A stretch of 64,000 nt of DNA from Phoronis australis (Eukaryota; Phoronida; Phoronidae), in assembly GCA_002633005.1 (NCBI GenBank), contig NMRA01000002.1, positions 1,336,077-1,400,076 of the forward strand, in the 5' to 3' direction. The translations under genes and the position numbers were made by a program. How positions within the stretch are numbered: position 1 is the first letter of the stretch; each line of letters opens with the position of its first letter. This document shows positions 35,528 to 47,700 of this stretch, in pieces. Under the pieces are notes generated by a model. That model worked only from the letters and a program-made list of their open reading frames with translations. It did no database searches and was not told the origin of the DNA.

Positions 35528-36596
35528 AAACCGAAAAAATGAAATTGCCACTAGGGGGCACAGCATTTGTCGGATGCATCTGAAAGTCGTCATCGTCTGC
35601 TCTGAACTTCATATGAATACACCTGCTAAATTTAATAAAGATCCCGAAGTGGATTTAGGACATACAGCTACCGGCGCCAAATGAAAACTGCCAATAAGAG
35701 GCGCCACAGTAGTCAAAGTCGTCATTGCCAACCGTCATACTGAGAACGTATATGCCAATTTTCGAAATCATCCTTAGAATGGTTTGGTTGATAGAGGGGT
35801 GGATGCAAAAAACAGATTCAAAAATAGCAAAAATGGCCACTAGGTGGTGGAGAATACCTTGAATCCTTCCGAAAACAGGAAAATAGCGTCATCTCACCAA
35901 TAGATGCCTACATTCCAAATTTTATGAAAATCTGTTGATGACCTTTGAATATAAAGAGGTAAACGCAAAAAAACTAAAATTGTCACTAGGGAGCACACCA
36001 GTAGTCAAATCCGTCCAAAAGTCGCCGTCGTCCATTGTCAACTTCGTATAAATAAACTTCCTAAATTTAGGAAAAAATCCTGCAGAGTGATTAGGCGATA
36101 CCACCATGGGCGCAAAAAAGACTACCACTGTGAGGTGCTACATTAGCTGAAGTCATCGGAAAATCATAGTCAGCCTTCCTCTTCACTATCGTCCTTAGAG
36201 CGGTTTGTTTGATAGAGGGGCGGACTGCAAAATACCTCAAATCCGTCCGTAAATGGCCACTAGGTGGCACAAAATACCTCGAATCCATCCGAATATAGGG
36301 GTATAGCATCACCTCACTAATAGATGCCTATGTGCCAAATTTCACAAAAATCTGTTGAGGACCTTTGAAGATACAGAGGTAAACATAAAAAAATTAAATT
36401 GCCACTAAGGACACACCGGTAGTCGGATCCATCAAAAATTCGCTGCTATGCATTGCCAGCTTCATAGAAACCCATCTGCTGAATTTCATCAAGATCCTGT
36501 AAGAGGTTTAGGAGATACAGCTATGGACGCTGGATGCCCGGACGCCCAGAGATGAAGGCAAAATGCACCCACATATAAATATGTGGGCGCATAAAA
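35528..36596 (+). repeat. Composite repeat, family R (left-truncated copy)
   Basis: Lacks the left end found at 32682 but shares the internal units and the right end (GATGCCCGGACGCCCAGAGA, then the palindrome CCCACATATAAATATGTGGG). CTCF-like words occur at 35548-35562 (CCACTAGGGGGCACA) and 36257-36271 (CCACTAGGTGGCACA), plus weaker forms. It has the same orientation as the copies at 23.4 and 32.7 kb. Confidence 0.82.
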
Positions 36597-37099
36597 AACG
36601 TGAGGTATGGTTTTGCTTCATTTCTCTCCATAAACAACCAAGTGAAAAATGACCTTCAAAAAAAGTAAAAGGCTGTGCCTATCAGCAAGGTGTCATGACG
36701 ACGGGTCAGACAGCAAATACACAAACTCACTTACAGTCAATCATGACACTATGAGATACTCGAAAAGGAAAAAGAAATTAGAACATGCTGAGGAAAAGAA
36801 ATTGGTTGAAATTATTAACAACTTAACAGGACAACTAAATGATGATAAAATTGATGATGAAATTGTACGTATACATGATTCACACACTGCTGGCATGCGC
36901 TTATTCAAATTCAATTTCTGGCTGTTAGCATGCCAACCAGTAACGTTTCAGTGGCAACCTCCAGGCCACACCCAGGCCTGCCATTTGCAGAACTGAGAAA
37001 TCCTTTACTTAGTAGCCAAACTGGCAACTGTCTATTTGACAACTAGCCATTGTTACACTATGCGTACTCCTATTTTTACCGCACCCGCCAGGAGCGAGT

Positions 37100-37182
37100 A
37101 CATAGTTAAAAATGGGCAGTTGACGATTAGGGCAACTGAACAGAGGACTGCTCGAAGAAAAAGTTTGATTACGAAAGTATTT
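37100..37182. repeat. Dispersed repeat S, left part (interrupted by the LINE)
   Basis: AACTGAACAGAGGACTGCTC ... AAGTTTGATTACGAAAGTATTT matches 40964-41010 closely. The match stops at 37182, where the LINE 3' end begins, and resumes at 39067. Confidence 0.75.
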
Positions 37183-39064
37183 AGTAGTAGTAATAATATT
37201 TATTTAAAAGTCGGCAAGGTTTAACAATGAAACATTAGCACAAGTGCTATTATCCGACAATTTTTAAAATCTACAAAATGAAAATACAGAAAACTAAAAT
37301 ACAAACTAATTCTACAGTATGGAGAATATACAGAACTTAAACTAGGTCATGGTATTAAAGCGTTTCACATAGAGACAGTTTTCACCTCTCAGACCGTATC
37401 CAGACTCTATAAATTCAAGCTTTCCTGACAAAGGACAGGGCCCAATAACATGAACATTTTTGAATACTTCAATAGATAAACATTTCATCCGCCGACTAGT
37501 TAGAGAGCAGCTCCTAGCCTTATCTAAGAGTTGTGAGTAGCTTGACTCGCTGTCATTGAACACAAACTTTTAAGCACGGTGTTGAATCTTTTCCGTTTTC
37601 TTACTTTTCTGTATTCCACATAGGAGCCAAACGAGGAGGCAGTGATTAAAATAGGATCTTATAAATGCATAATATAACTTAAGGTTACTCTTTGAGCCTA
37701 AAACATTACGAAGACAGAACAAGGCATTCATTTGTCTAGAAGCTTTTTTGCAAATAATGTCAATGTGCTCATGGAATTTTAACTGGCTGTCAAGTTGGAC
37801 ACCCAGAAGCTCATCTACTCTTCACACCCAATCCTAGTATCACCAGACATGAGATACCTATCATTATTTTGTACACGACTCTTAGAAAAGATGATCGACT
37901 TAAATTTACCAGGGTTTACAGCCATTCCATTAGAGGAGAACCAATCCATTGCCATCTGCCCAGCTACCTTGAGGCTGAGGCGAATAGAAGATATTGAGGA
38001 GCCTGCTTGCATGAGGGTATTGTCATCAACGTAATAATATAACTTACAGTGGCTGCTTATAGCGTAAAATATATCATTTATAAAAATGTTGAATAACATG
38101 GGGCCTAAGACAGACCCTTGGGGAACGCCCTTGGGGACATTTAACCAGTCACTGATAGTGGAGCCAATTTTCACACTCTCATCCTTCTATCACTGAGATG
38201 GGACATTATGAGGTTACATGTATTCAATGTGCAGCCATATGCTTTTAGTTTGGCAACAAGGAGCTCATGGGGGAGGCAATCAAAAGCCTTAGACAGATCA
38301 ATTAGTATGCACCCAGCAAATACATTATTATCCTGAGCTAACCTTACATCTTCAGTTGGATGCAACAAGACATCCTGACAAAAACCTTTACAGAAAGCAC
38401 ATAAATTTTCATTTACAATTTCATCAAAATGTAGTTTCAACTGGTCTAGGATAAGTCATTCAAAAACTTGGTTGACAGCAGTTAGCACGCTAACTGGTCT
38501 AGAACAGGATTTATCCATTCGGTCCACTTTCTTAAATACTAGACTAACCTGACTTTTTTCAACAAAGAGGGATACTCATTGGAGGCTATACACTTGTTGA
38601 ATATGGGTGCTAGGGACTTGCACATTGCATGAGCGCCATACTTGAGGAATCTTGGATGTAATGAGTCATAACCCATCGATTTATTTATCCCTTCAGTTTA
38701 CGCAGGACGTCGTTTTCAGTGACAATTGAAAAGCTGAGGCACTGTCGTTTCGATCGTTCTCCACTTTTGGAGAGAATCGAGGTGACACTGGGATGAGAAG
38801 TATAGCCATTGTAAGAGTTTACATTTGGAAACTGGGATTGATTCCACTGATTCAAAACAGTAACTATCAAAGATATCAACTAGCTTATCAGCATCTGTGA
38901 CAACTTGAACATTTTCATACAACATAATCCCATTTCTGACTGTTCCTTCACAAACAAAAGGCTTGACACTGCCCCAGAAGAGCTTTGAATTGCACGATCG
39001 AGTTATTGATGTCACTGTTTGTTTGTTTGTCCAGAAATACTGGCATATGGATTTGCTTTTCAAT
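37183..39064 (-). mobile_element. Degenerate non-LTR retrotransposon (LINE), 5'-truncated
   Basis: Minus strand. Reverse-transcriptase motifs occur in several frames: a pre-RT region (39063-38716, LFWGSVKPF...NGIMLYENVQVV), the RT core LIDLSKAFDCLPHELL (38440-38171), GVPQGSVLGPMLFNIFINDI and YYVDDN (38174-37815; the usual YADD has V), then a thumb and C-terminal region ending in YGLRGENCLYVKRFNT (37563-37342). Frame changes between these pieces break the protein. No endonuclease domain is left. The 3' end has a short ATT/ACT-rich repeat (about 37183-37205). Motifs fit the broad CR1/Jockey group. Comparison with 40945-41220 shows the insertion sits inside another repeat. Confidence 0.85.
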
Positions 39065-39066
39065 TA

Positions 39067-39270
39067 TTCGAGTTGGAAGGAATTAAAGATACCGACGGCC
39101 TCCTAAGCCTAAGGTGCCAATGCGCAAATACTTACAACAGCGTGACTTTGTTCTTATAATCAGTGTGAGGCATAATTTGCCGAAAAGCTCCGGCATGTAA
39201 AGCTCTTATAAGGAGCCTTACCGTGTTGGGGCCAGCCAGAGACGGTGGTCATTGTCTACATGATGCCTAT
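39067..39270. repeat. Dispersed repeat S, right part
   Basis: Resumes with TTCGAGTTGGAAGGAATTAA and continues through TTTGCCGAAAAGCTCC to GGTGGTCATTGTCTA, parallel to 41011-41220. Together with 37100-37182 it is one repeat split by the retrotransposon. Confidence 0.75.
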
Positions 39271-40944
39271 ATTAACTTCTATTTTAATTTATTACTAATT
39301 TGATGAAAAAAAGTTAATGCAATAAATGATACTGGGAAACTCATATGAAAATTTTCATACTAATCTAACTAATGACAATGTCTTGTCAAAAAACCAACAA
39401 AATTCTAAACAAATGCAGGAGTGGTTATAAACTACCAGTTAGGAAACATTTCCCCGTGACACTGCCACCTACTAAGTATTGTCTAACATAAGGCCTGCCC
39501 AGCACTTGAGAGGGACCTTTTGCTCGGAATGAGTGGTTCATCCTAATCTTACTGCCCCCTGCCTGAAGACAGTATCGTTACGATTTACTTGTCTAATTGC
39601 CCCCTGCCCTGACAATATGACTTGCTTTCAATAACAGTTTGATTTAGCTTGGCAATTACAAAGTCAATGAAAAAGTAATTAGATGTAAATAATTAGGCAA
39701 TAATCAACCACTGAATGCTTACTTAGAGAACAACCTTGGTAACCAGCATGCAAATATTAGCGAACCCGTTTGGGTGTTGGATTGAGAAAATGTTGTCGAA
39801 CGATATGGTTCCAGGTACACGCAAACGGCACAAAAGCAATAGAAGAACCAGAAAAGCCAACCGCAAGAGGACGCTAAAAACTTCCTGTTTGAAATTTTAT
39901 TTCCTGTGTTTTGATGCGTCTGTGGTTTTTCCACATTGGCGTCCCTGAAGTTTATAGTCGTAACCATCCATTAAAATTTGTTGTGAGTATTTAACTCTGG
40001 AAGTAATGTCGTTCAGATTCTAACACATTCATACACGGAAGATTCTAATAAGCGAGGTCAAAGCCCAGTCTACTAGTCTAGAGTCTAGACAATGCGCTAT
40101 GGCCTTGTCAACTGCTGGCTACAGCCACAGGCACAGACAGAGGAGGCAATACTCATTCCATAGACGGATTATGAACTCACACTAATTAAATCATCAATGT
40201 CATGTTGCAATTAATAAGTACCTTTTGCATATAGAGAGACACTTTAGGAGGTTCTTGATGTTTTAACTCTTACCAACTCGAACAAATACACCCACAACAT
40301 TGGTAGTTACTGCCGGTTCTGGGAAGCAGAGATAGATAACAACTGGGAAGATTCCATTTTGCATATTTGCAAATTTGAAGCAGAAACGTACTGATTAAAC
40401 AGTAATGAACATTTCTGAACTTGATTAAATCAAATCACTTGTTGTCAGTAAGTCACAACAACTTCTAGAGACGTGTTGGAAAATGTTCAGTTTTGGGGTG
40501 TTTATCGTGGGTAGTACACACTTTCGTGTGCCAAGTTAGTAAATTGTTATCTGTCGCTTATAAAATTTTAGTCTCTTCATTTTTTATCAATGGTCTCTTT
40601 GGTGACACGGTTGGAAAGCCAAGAAACTGTATGTTTTATTACATTAAGTAAGTTTCTTCAGATATGGTTTTGTAAATTATTTTCCCATGCCTTCTCCCGT
40701 GGATCAAAAATTATTGAAAATTACCCTCAATTTCAAATTAAGCAGTTTTTGGTTTTCTGTGAAAACAGCTTGTTTATTATACATAATTAGTATCATCATG
40801 AGTCAGTCAGCAGGATACAGGGCTTTATCCAGGATTTCCAACTTGGCGTGTACAATTAACTGACTCAATTTTAGACAGTGAACAACGTCTATACTGGCAC
40901 CGATATGATGTCATATCATCTGACGTTCGCAGTGTGAAAATGGA
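39271..40944. other. Intergenic region; candidate 5' ends of the TLC and PAW-BTB genes
   Basis: Lies between two divergently transcribed genes, each of which has an unlocated non-coding first exon. Promoters may therefore lie here. I find no decisive core promoter element. Short open frames around 39.72-39.97 kb have no recognisable domain. Confidence 0.3.
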
Positions 40945-41220
40945 GAGTTACCAATTTTGGAAACTGAACGAGGGACTGTTTGAAGAAAAGGTTTGATAAC
41001 GGGAGTATTTGTTCGAGTTGGAAGTAATTAAATACATCGACAGCCTGTTGAGGTGTCCCTCTATGCGCAAAAGGTATTTAAAATAACAAAGTGACTTTGA
41101 TGTTTTAGTCAGTGCGAGGCATCATTTGCCGAAAAGCTTCCAGCGTATGAAACGCCCATAGGAGCTCCACGGTCTCTACTGGCAGTGCCAGTAGACATGG
41201 TGGTCTCTGTCTAACTCAGT
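40945..41220. repeat. Dispersed repeat S, uninterrupted copy
   Basis: Homologous to the two halves flanking the LINE at 37183-39064 but without an insertion: GGGAGTATTT runs directly into GTTCGAGTTGGAAG. It also contains an inverted CACGGTCTCTACTGGCAGTGC tract. No coding capacity was seen. Confidence 0.75.
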
Positions 41221-41274
41221 TTGAGATTCACTTAAGTATGCGCATCTTGTCTCTATGCACACATCTAGTACTTT

Positions 41275-41397
41275 TTCTTTGGAAAGTGTGGTGCTTTATG
41301 GTTCCAACAGTAGTAGTAATAGAATGAGTCTTCTTTGTAAAGTGTGGTGCTTTATGGTTCCAACAGTAGTGGTAATAGAATGAGTCTTCTTTGTAGA
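41275..41397. repeat. 56-bp tandem duplication
   Basis: Two near-identical copies of a 56-bp unit (AAGTGTGGTGCTTTATGGTT, then CCAACAGTAGT and AATAGAATGAGTCTTCTTTG) plus a partial third. It lies about 200 bp before the first located exon of the PAW-BTB gene. Confidence 0.9.
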
Positions 41398-41591
41398 GTT
41401 TGAGAAGAGTGTCATAGGCACATTTTCAACCAACATTCATTCAACCTATTAAATTTCTTGAACTTCAGAAAATCAGACAATAGGCGACTTTACATTCACG
41501 AAGTGTCACTCTTTTGCTCTATTCTGCAATAGTCTAAGGGCTTCTTGAATACTGACCAGTATAGAGTACACACCATGATTTTTTGTTTCAG

Positions 41592-41762
41592 GGTTCCTGC
41601 AGATTGCCGTAGTTGTTGGTTGCTCGTTTTCTTATTGTTATCATGGGCAATCAAAAATCACGTTCTTCAAGAAGCACACGAGGTGATGAAGGAGCTTCAC
41701 AGTCTCAGCATCAGACTGAGGATAGTTCACAAAGAGCAGTGTCTGTGCGTGCAACAAATCTT
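41592..41762 (+). CDS. PAW-BTB gene, start exon with myristoylation signal
   Basis: The acceptor TTTTGTTTCAG ends at 41591, so a non-coding exon lies upstream. An upstream in-frame TTG does not count as a start; the first ATG in this frame is at 41643-41645 in context TTATCATGG (G at +4). The peptide MGNQKS fits the N-myristoyltransferase pattern (Gly2, small/polar 3-5, Ser6, basic residues after). The exon ends phase 0 at ACAAATCTT before GTAAGG. It is not excluded that an alternative promoter gives another N-terminus. Confidence 0.8.
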
Positions 41763-44700
41763 GTAAGGGAAATGATATGTATACATTTTATTTAATTTTG
41801 ATAAGAAACCACTTTGTTCCCGCTGTGTATTCTGTTTCATTATTTGGTAGAGAATCAATTTGGAATACTCTAGTTGCTTTTCTGATATTGATTACTAAAA
41901 GCTGGTAATTTCTAATTAATTTTATTTCATTGTGAAATTTTGGCAAGTCACTTACTTTACAAATGGATTCTGTAGCTTGTGAACTAATTATCCCCCGTCG
42001 CATGCATAGGGGATATGGTAATGGTAGACGTCATTCTATGTATTTGTCTGTCCGTGTTTCCAACCTTCTGTACATTCTGAGAAATGCTCTGTTCTCAACT
42101 TCTACACTTCTCATCGCATGTCCAATCAACATGCAAAATACCATACTTAGGAAATATCGTCAGAGTTTTGTAATTCGATCATATTTCCTTTTATTGTGTT
42201 TCATTCTTGATTTTCGCGCATGCATGTAGAAAAATGTTCTTTTGAGCACAATTACTCCTATATTGCCAGATTTGGACCAAAGTTCAGGGAGTTTACCGTC
42301 ATGAATTGTCCTGCTGCATGTCTTCAGTGTTTTGTGATTTGGCCTTATTTTCTTGAATTATGGACCATGTTTGATTTTCACACATACATGCAATGAAACT
42401 TTTGGTAGTGTACCCCTGTGGAGTATTCTAGCCCATATCGTCGACACTTAATACTCCGTGCATTTATCTCGGTCTTCTGTGAAATATATTTTTCTCAAGA
42501 GATTTCAACTATATTCGCCTGGATGGATGGTGAGTATGGTCATATTGTTGTTTTAATTTTCATTATTCCGCCTCTTGTATAGTGTTGGTGGTGTTTTTTT
42601 TTTGTCTACACAAATATTGTTGCAAGCGTCCACTCTGTTATCAGTTGTTATCTGTTCTTGTTCAATGATTATCTCATGAAGTGCTTGATGGATTTTGACA
42701 AAACGTGTCTCAGAGGTATATTGTCGAGGTCACTGCCAAACCAGTTTATTTCTGACATATTACCCTAGCTGTTGTTTATTGTCAAAACGGTTCACGAGAT
42801 TTTGATGAAACTCAGCACAACGTAAAGGATGGGGATGCTCCGGCGTCAATTGACTTGCCTGAATTGCATTTACCTCATATTGGTGGCATTTCACAATTTG
42901 ACATTTCAGACACCTATTATAAAATCTCACCAATTAAGGACACAAGATGGCAGATGAAAGAAATTTCATTTTTTTATTAATTTTTTTTCAGATATAGCAT
43001 CAAATTTTAATTTTAATAAAGTATTAAAATGCTTTATTTTCAAGTTCTATACTGCAGCTACCACTAGAAAAAATATTTTTAAAAAATTGCAGACCTTGAA
43101 AAACAGAAAATAGGATAATTTGTCAGTAATTTTTGTCTGAAATTGATGGGATTTTATCGTACATCTTCTTGATTTTTCACTCTTACAAACAAATTTGAGA
43201 AATGCCATTGGGTGTGAAACTCATGCAAAACATTCGACTGCTTTGTTCCAGGTTTTTTTTCAAAAAATCCCGATAGATATTTTATCCAGTTTGTTGCTGT
43301 GAAAAGGACGTTAGGTCTATGTAAGCCCCTTTGTTTGGTTTTGTTTTGGCTGGCTGCTTGTAAGACTTCCTCCACCTTTGGAGTGTGAGGAAATCTCCCT
43401 AGTTTTATACAGGTGGACAGTAGTGCCAAACTGAAGGACTCATCTTGTTTTCACTTGCAAACCTTCTGTGCGGCATGTGTTGTGAGACTGGATGGCAATT
43501 TTTTAGTGTTTATGTGGTATTTGTTCCTGAAATCATGAAGCTGAGCACGGCTGACCTATTATACTCCAAAACTTTAAATGAATTGTGTAATACTGCAAAA
43601 ATGCAGGTTGTGATGGTGTACTTGTATGAGTCGAGCCTCGAAAGTCACATCTGCGCACTGTCCCTGTTTACACGTTAGGTATGATTCTCCATCTTAGTGT
43701 CTCAGCACTGTCATTTCATAAGTATAGAAATCAGTCATCCAGGTGTTACCATGATACCTTTCACTAGGCGGGTTAGAAGTCCTTACATTGCAAGTGAACA
43801 ATTTATTGTTTTATATATCACACTCGAATTGCACAACAAGTATCAACCTGCGCACGTCGAAATTAGGACCGCATGAAAACATTTATCGGCGAATATAATT
43901 GCTTTCAAAAGAACTTATTCACTTGAAGATTCAACGTTTTATTATTCGCTTGTCACTTTGCCATTTGCATTTTTGTGAACTAAAGCATTCACTTATCTCA
44001 TTGACTGGATTTCCGGTCACTACTAAAATATGTGAAGTCATTAAATAGTTCAAAGTTTTTGAGTACAAGATGGCAGATGATTTGATTCATCATTGTTAGA
44101 GAAAGGTAAAAAGAGGCGTAGTATAGCCAGGTGAGACTGTTTATGGTTCCCTAAATATCTTAAGGGAAATTAATTGGGATAGTACTAGCACACTCAACAA
44201 GTATTTTTTGCCCTCCAATTTTTGTCAATTTCACAAATTTGTGAAAACATTTTGAATAACCCTTCACATCTATTTGACTATAATCCTTCACCTGCTTCTC
44301 CTCTTTGCTTTCAGGTATCACCTAAGTGTGGACAGTGGGCAGGTGTCTATTCACAGTATGGGCAGCAGTACCCATTCACTATGGATTTGCTGTTCTTTGA
44401 CGACCAGAGGGTCTCTGGCTCAGGCTTTGATGAAATCGGCCCGTTTGAAATACACGGAGATTTCAATCGACTGACAGGCCAGATCAGTTTTGATAAGAAG
44501 TACATAGGACGACATACTGTCCAGTATGCTGGTACAATTACGGACGAGGGTAAAAAAATTTCGGGTTTATATTGGAATTCTGATACCTTCGAGATGACGG
44601 TAGTTGTGGTGAGTGCATTGTGTCATGATGGCTTTGCTGGGGGTCATCCCTGTGTGTTTTTGTGACCACCTTGATCACACAAGCATTTTCATGCTTTGAC

Positions 44701-47700
44701 GTTTCATGGTCTATTCAATTTGTGCGGATTCCTGTATTGATGATGTTAATTGTCTGTGGAGTTTTGTGTGCAGTAATCTCATGGTCGTCTGACTCTCACA
44801 GAACTTAAAATTGTTTGTGTTGTATTCTAAAACAGCCAGCCCAAATAAAGTGTGAGAAGTCAGTCTGTCAAGCTATGTCAAAACTTTTCAGTTGTTTAGG
44901 GTCAATGTTTTGTATTTTCTACAACCTGTCTACTGAATAGTAAACCACCAGTGGTTGTTGCTGGCTGTGTTTTGAGTTACACGTGTTGAAGACATGCAAC
45001 AAATACACTTGCCAAGATTCACAATAACGAATCTGTATGAAATCTCATACAAATAACATTTTCAGACCACAGGGGAGGAGTGAATGATCGGGTATGGCCA
45101 GTTGCTGATAAATCGGGAAAACTACAACAATTTAAGCAACATTTCTGTTATTTTATGTGCCCACATAAGAATACATGTTCCTAGGTGCATATTGCTATCA
45201 CCTCTCCGGAGGATGGAGATCTTAAAGAGAGGGCATGGTTATCCCGGTGAGGGGAAGGGGTGGAGATATGGGGGGGCATAAAATGGAGACAGACGAGACA
45301 TGAAAGTGTAGTACTTCCAAAGTGGGCTTGTTGTTTGTTTGAGACAGTGTTTGTTATCGCTGAGAAAACCAAAAATAATGGTCACTGTGGTGATTAGAAA
45401 GTTTGTAAAAACAGGACAACTTTAACAAGTCATCAACAGACGGAAGATTGTGGGACTTTAATAATGGATCACCATAAATATGCTCCTTTTTGCTGTGCAG
45501 TTATTATGTAAAAATAATATCAGGCTGTCTGGTACACATTGTACCAGGCATGTGCAGGCCTCTCGGGTGGACCCATTGCACTGATCACCTGGAATCATTT
45601 TTGTGCTTTATTTTTCTGGCTATTTTTTTTCTGAATCAGTAAAATGTTCAGGCATTTGTTGAATACTCTGTGAAGCATATTACCTACTTACCTACCTACA
45701 GAGTGCGTAGTACATGAGATGGGGTAAAGTAAGTGACTTGTACCAATGTAGTCTGTCAGATGGGGTTAAATATTAAGTGACCTGCATGTTAAAAGTAAAA
45801 TGTGTTGACCAGATTCTTCATGTTCATGAAATTGTATTTGATATCTCTTTAACATATTAGTTATGAGTGAAGTGGTTGTGTAGTGGTGTTTCAAACAAAA
45901 GCTCAGTTCTGTATTAAGAAAACTGTGATGAGTGATTGATATTTAAGGTTTTTGTGCTGATGTGTATTGAGAGAAATGTTGCCAGCATACATAACAATAT
46001 CCCCAGATAGGTGGGAAAATTTAAATCATTTATGTTTAGAACAGTGCTGGCTAGGTTAGAGCCTAGAGACACCTGTTGTGATTTGAGGGAGAGATGAACT
46101 GTGTGTGGTTATGATAACAAGTATATTGCTACCTGTGATAACCCGTGTGTCATTTTTAATTCTGAATCCTTTATTTTAGTTTCAACGTTTGCGATCCCTT
46201 CTATGGGCATTATGTTTTTCGCTTTGGCCACTGTATCTATTAAGATCAGGTTTGAGTCTAATACTGGAATAAAAACTTACAAAAATTAGCGACGTTGCAT
46301 CCTTATCTCACTGACTTCAGCTTGGCTTGTGACGTTATCGTTATTCTAGCCAATTGGTGGTGTTTTGGCCAGACGGGGCAGCATCAACTTCAGAACACCA
46401 TCCCAAGCTGAAGTCCGTGAGATGCGGACGCAACGTTGCTAATTTTTGTAAGCTTTTATTCCAGTATTAGACTCAAACTTGATCTGTTTTTTCAACTGGA
46501 TGTCTCAAAATTTTCATGCTTGTATCTATTAAGTTCGATAGAGGATCTTCATGAAATTTGAGTGATATGATAGTAATTTCGTTGTCCTTTGTGGCAACGT
46601 TAATATGTACCAGGATTGCTCGTGCTAGTTTTGAGATGACTAATACTGCTCTCTGTAGACCCAATTTTAACTTTACATGTGTTGCGCAATCAAGTGCATG
46701 GAAATGTCTGAAAACTGAACACCTTTTTGATCTTTGGCGTTTACAATTATAGCAGTGGCTGTATGTCAAGGTCCCACCTTGCTCTTGTATTTTCCTAATT
46801 TCTTTTCGTGTTTTATTTGTCAAAATGCCCGGTAAATAGTTACTGAACTTGCACTAACAACTAATTTGTGTTGTTTCTTGATATCTGCTCATAGACCAAA
46901 CCAATCCAACCAATGGTGCTCAAAGTCACTGAAGCGGAACTGAGCACAGGAGTGCTTCAGGTCCAGTACAGCTGCAGCACTGACCAATATGTTCGACCAT
47001 ACAGTATGGATGATGACCGGTACACTGCTGGTTGGTCTAACTGTGTCTGGCTGGAGGAAAATATGTACAGAAAGGTGGAATATGACTGGCAAATGGTGAG
47101 AGGAAATTTCACATCATATTGTGTCTGGGCCTTATTAAAAAATGTTTTGGAAATGGTTCACATGCCAGAAAAAAATTACCTGGTTTTGCCAGGTTGGATT
47201 TTATGCAAAAGAATGCTCAGATCCATTTTTGGGTTTTCTTTCCAAAATAAAACAGTGAGTTAAATTTGCCTTGTAGGGAGTCAAATTATCCTGCATAATG
47301 TTTATAAACTGATTTTTGGTGGGCTAAAAAAACTGGAAGATTACAAGGAGTAAACTGTAAATTGATATTCATTTACATTTTGGCAGATTTACTGAGATAT
47401 TGTCACTCTGAGGCGTCGTGTTTCAGGTCTACTTGTCTAGATCGCCGGACACGTCTGCTGCAGACGTGGGCTGCATCTGCTGGAAGTTTGATTTAGGCGA
47501 CCATGAAATCGATCGTGTGAAACTAACTCTGAAATCAACCACTTTTAAGACCGGAAAGGTCTCGTGGTCACTTGAGACTGATGATTCACGAGTTGTGGAT
47601 GTAGATGGTGAGTAAATGCAATGAAATATTGACAGTATATTTCATTACCTCACAGTGTGGCCAATGAGTTATGGATGTACACGGTGAGCTAATTCAGTGA

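Noticed and set aside
36649-36996. 115-codon plus-strand frame rich in Lys and Glu
   Set aside because: No domain, no splice partners and no similarity to either neighbour gene; it lies in a repeat-rich intergenic region. Left unannotated.
46473-46823. 116-codon minus-strand frame
   Set aside because: Begins in the foldback element arm and has no domain features; intronic in the PAW-BTB gene.
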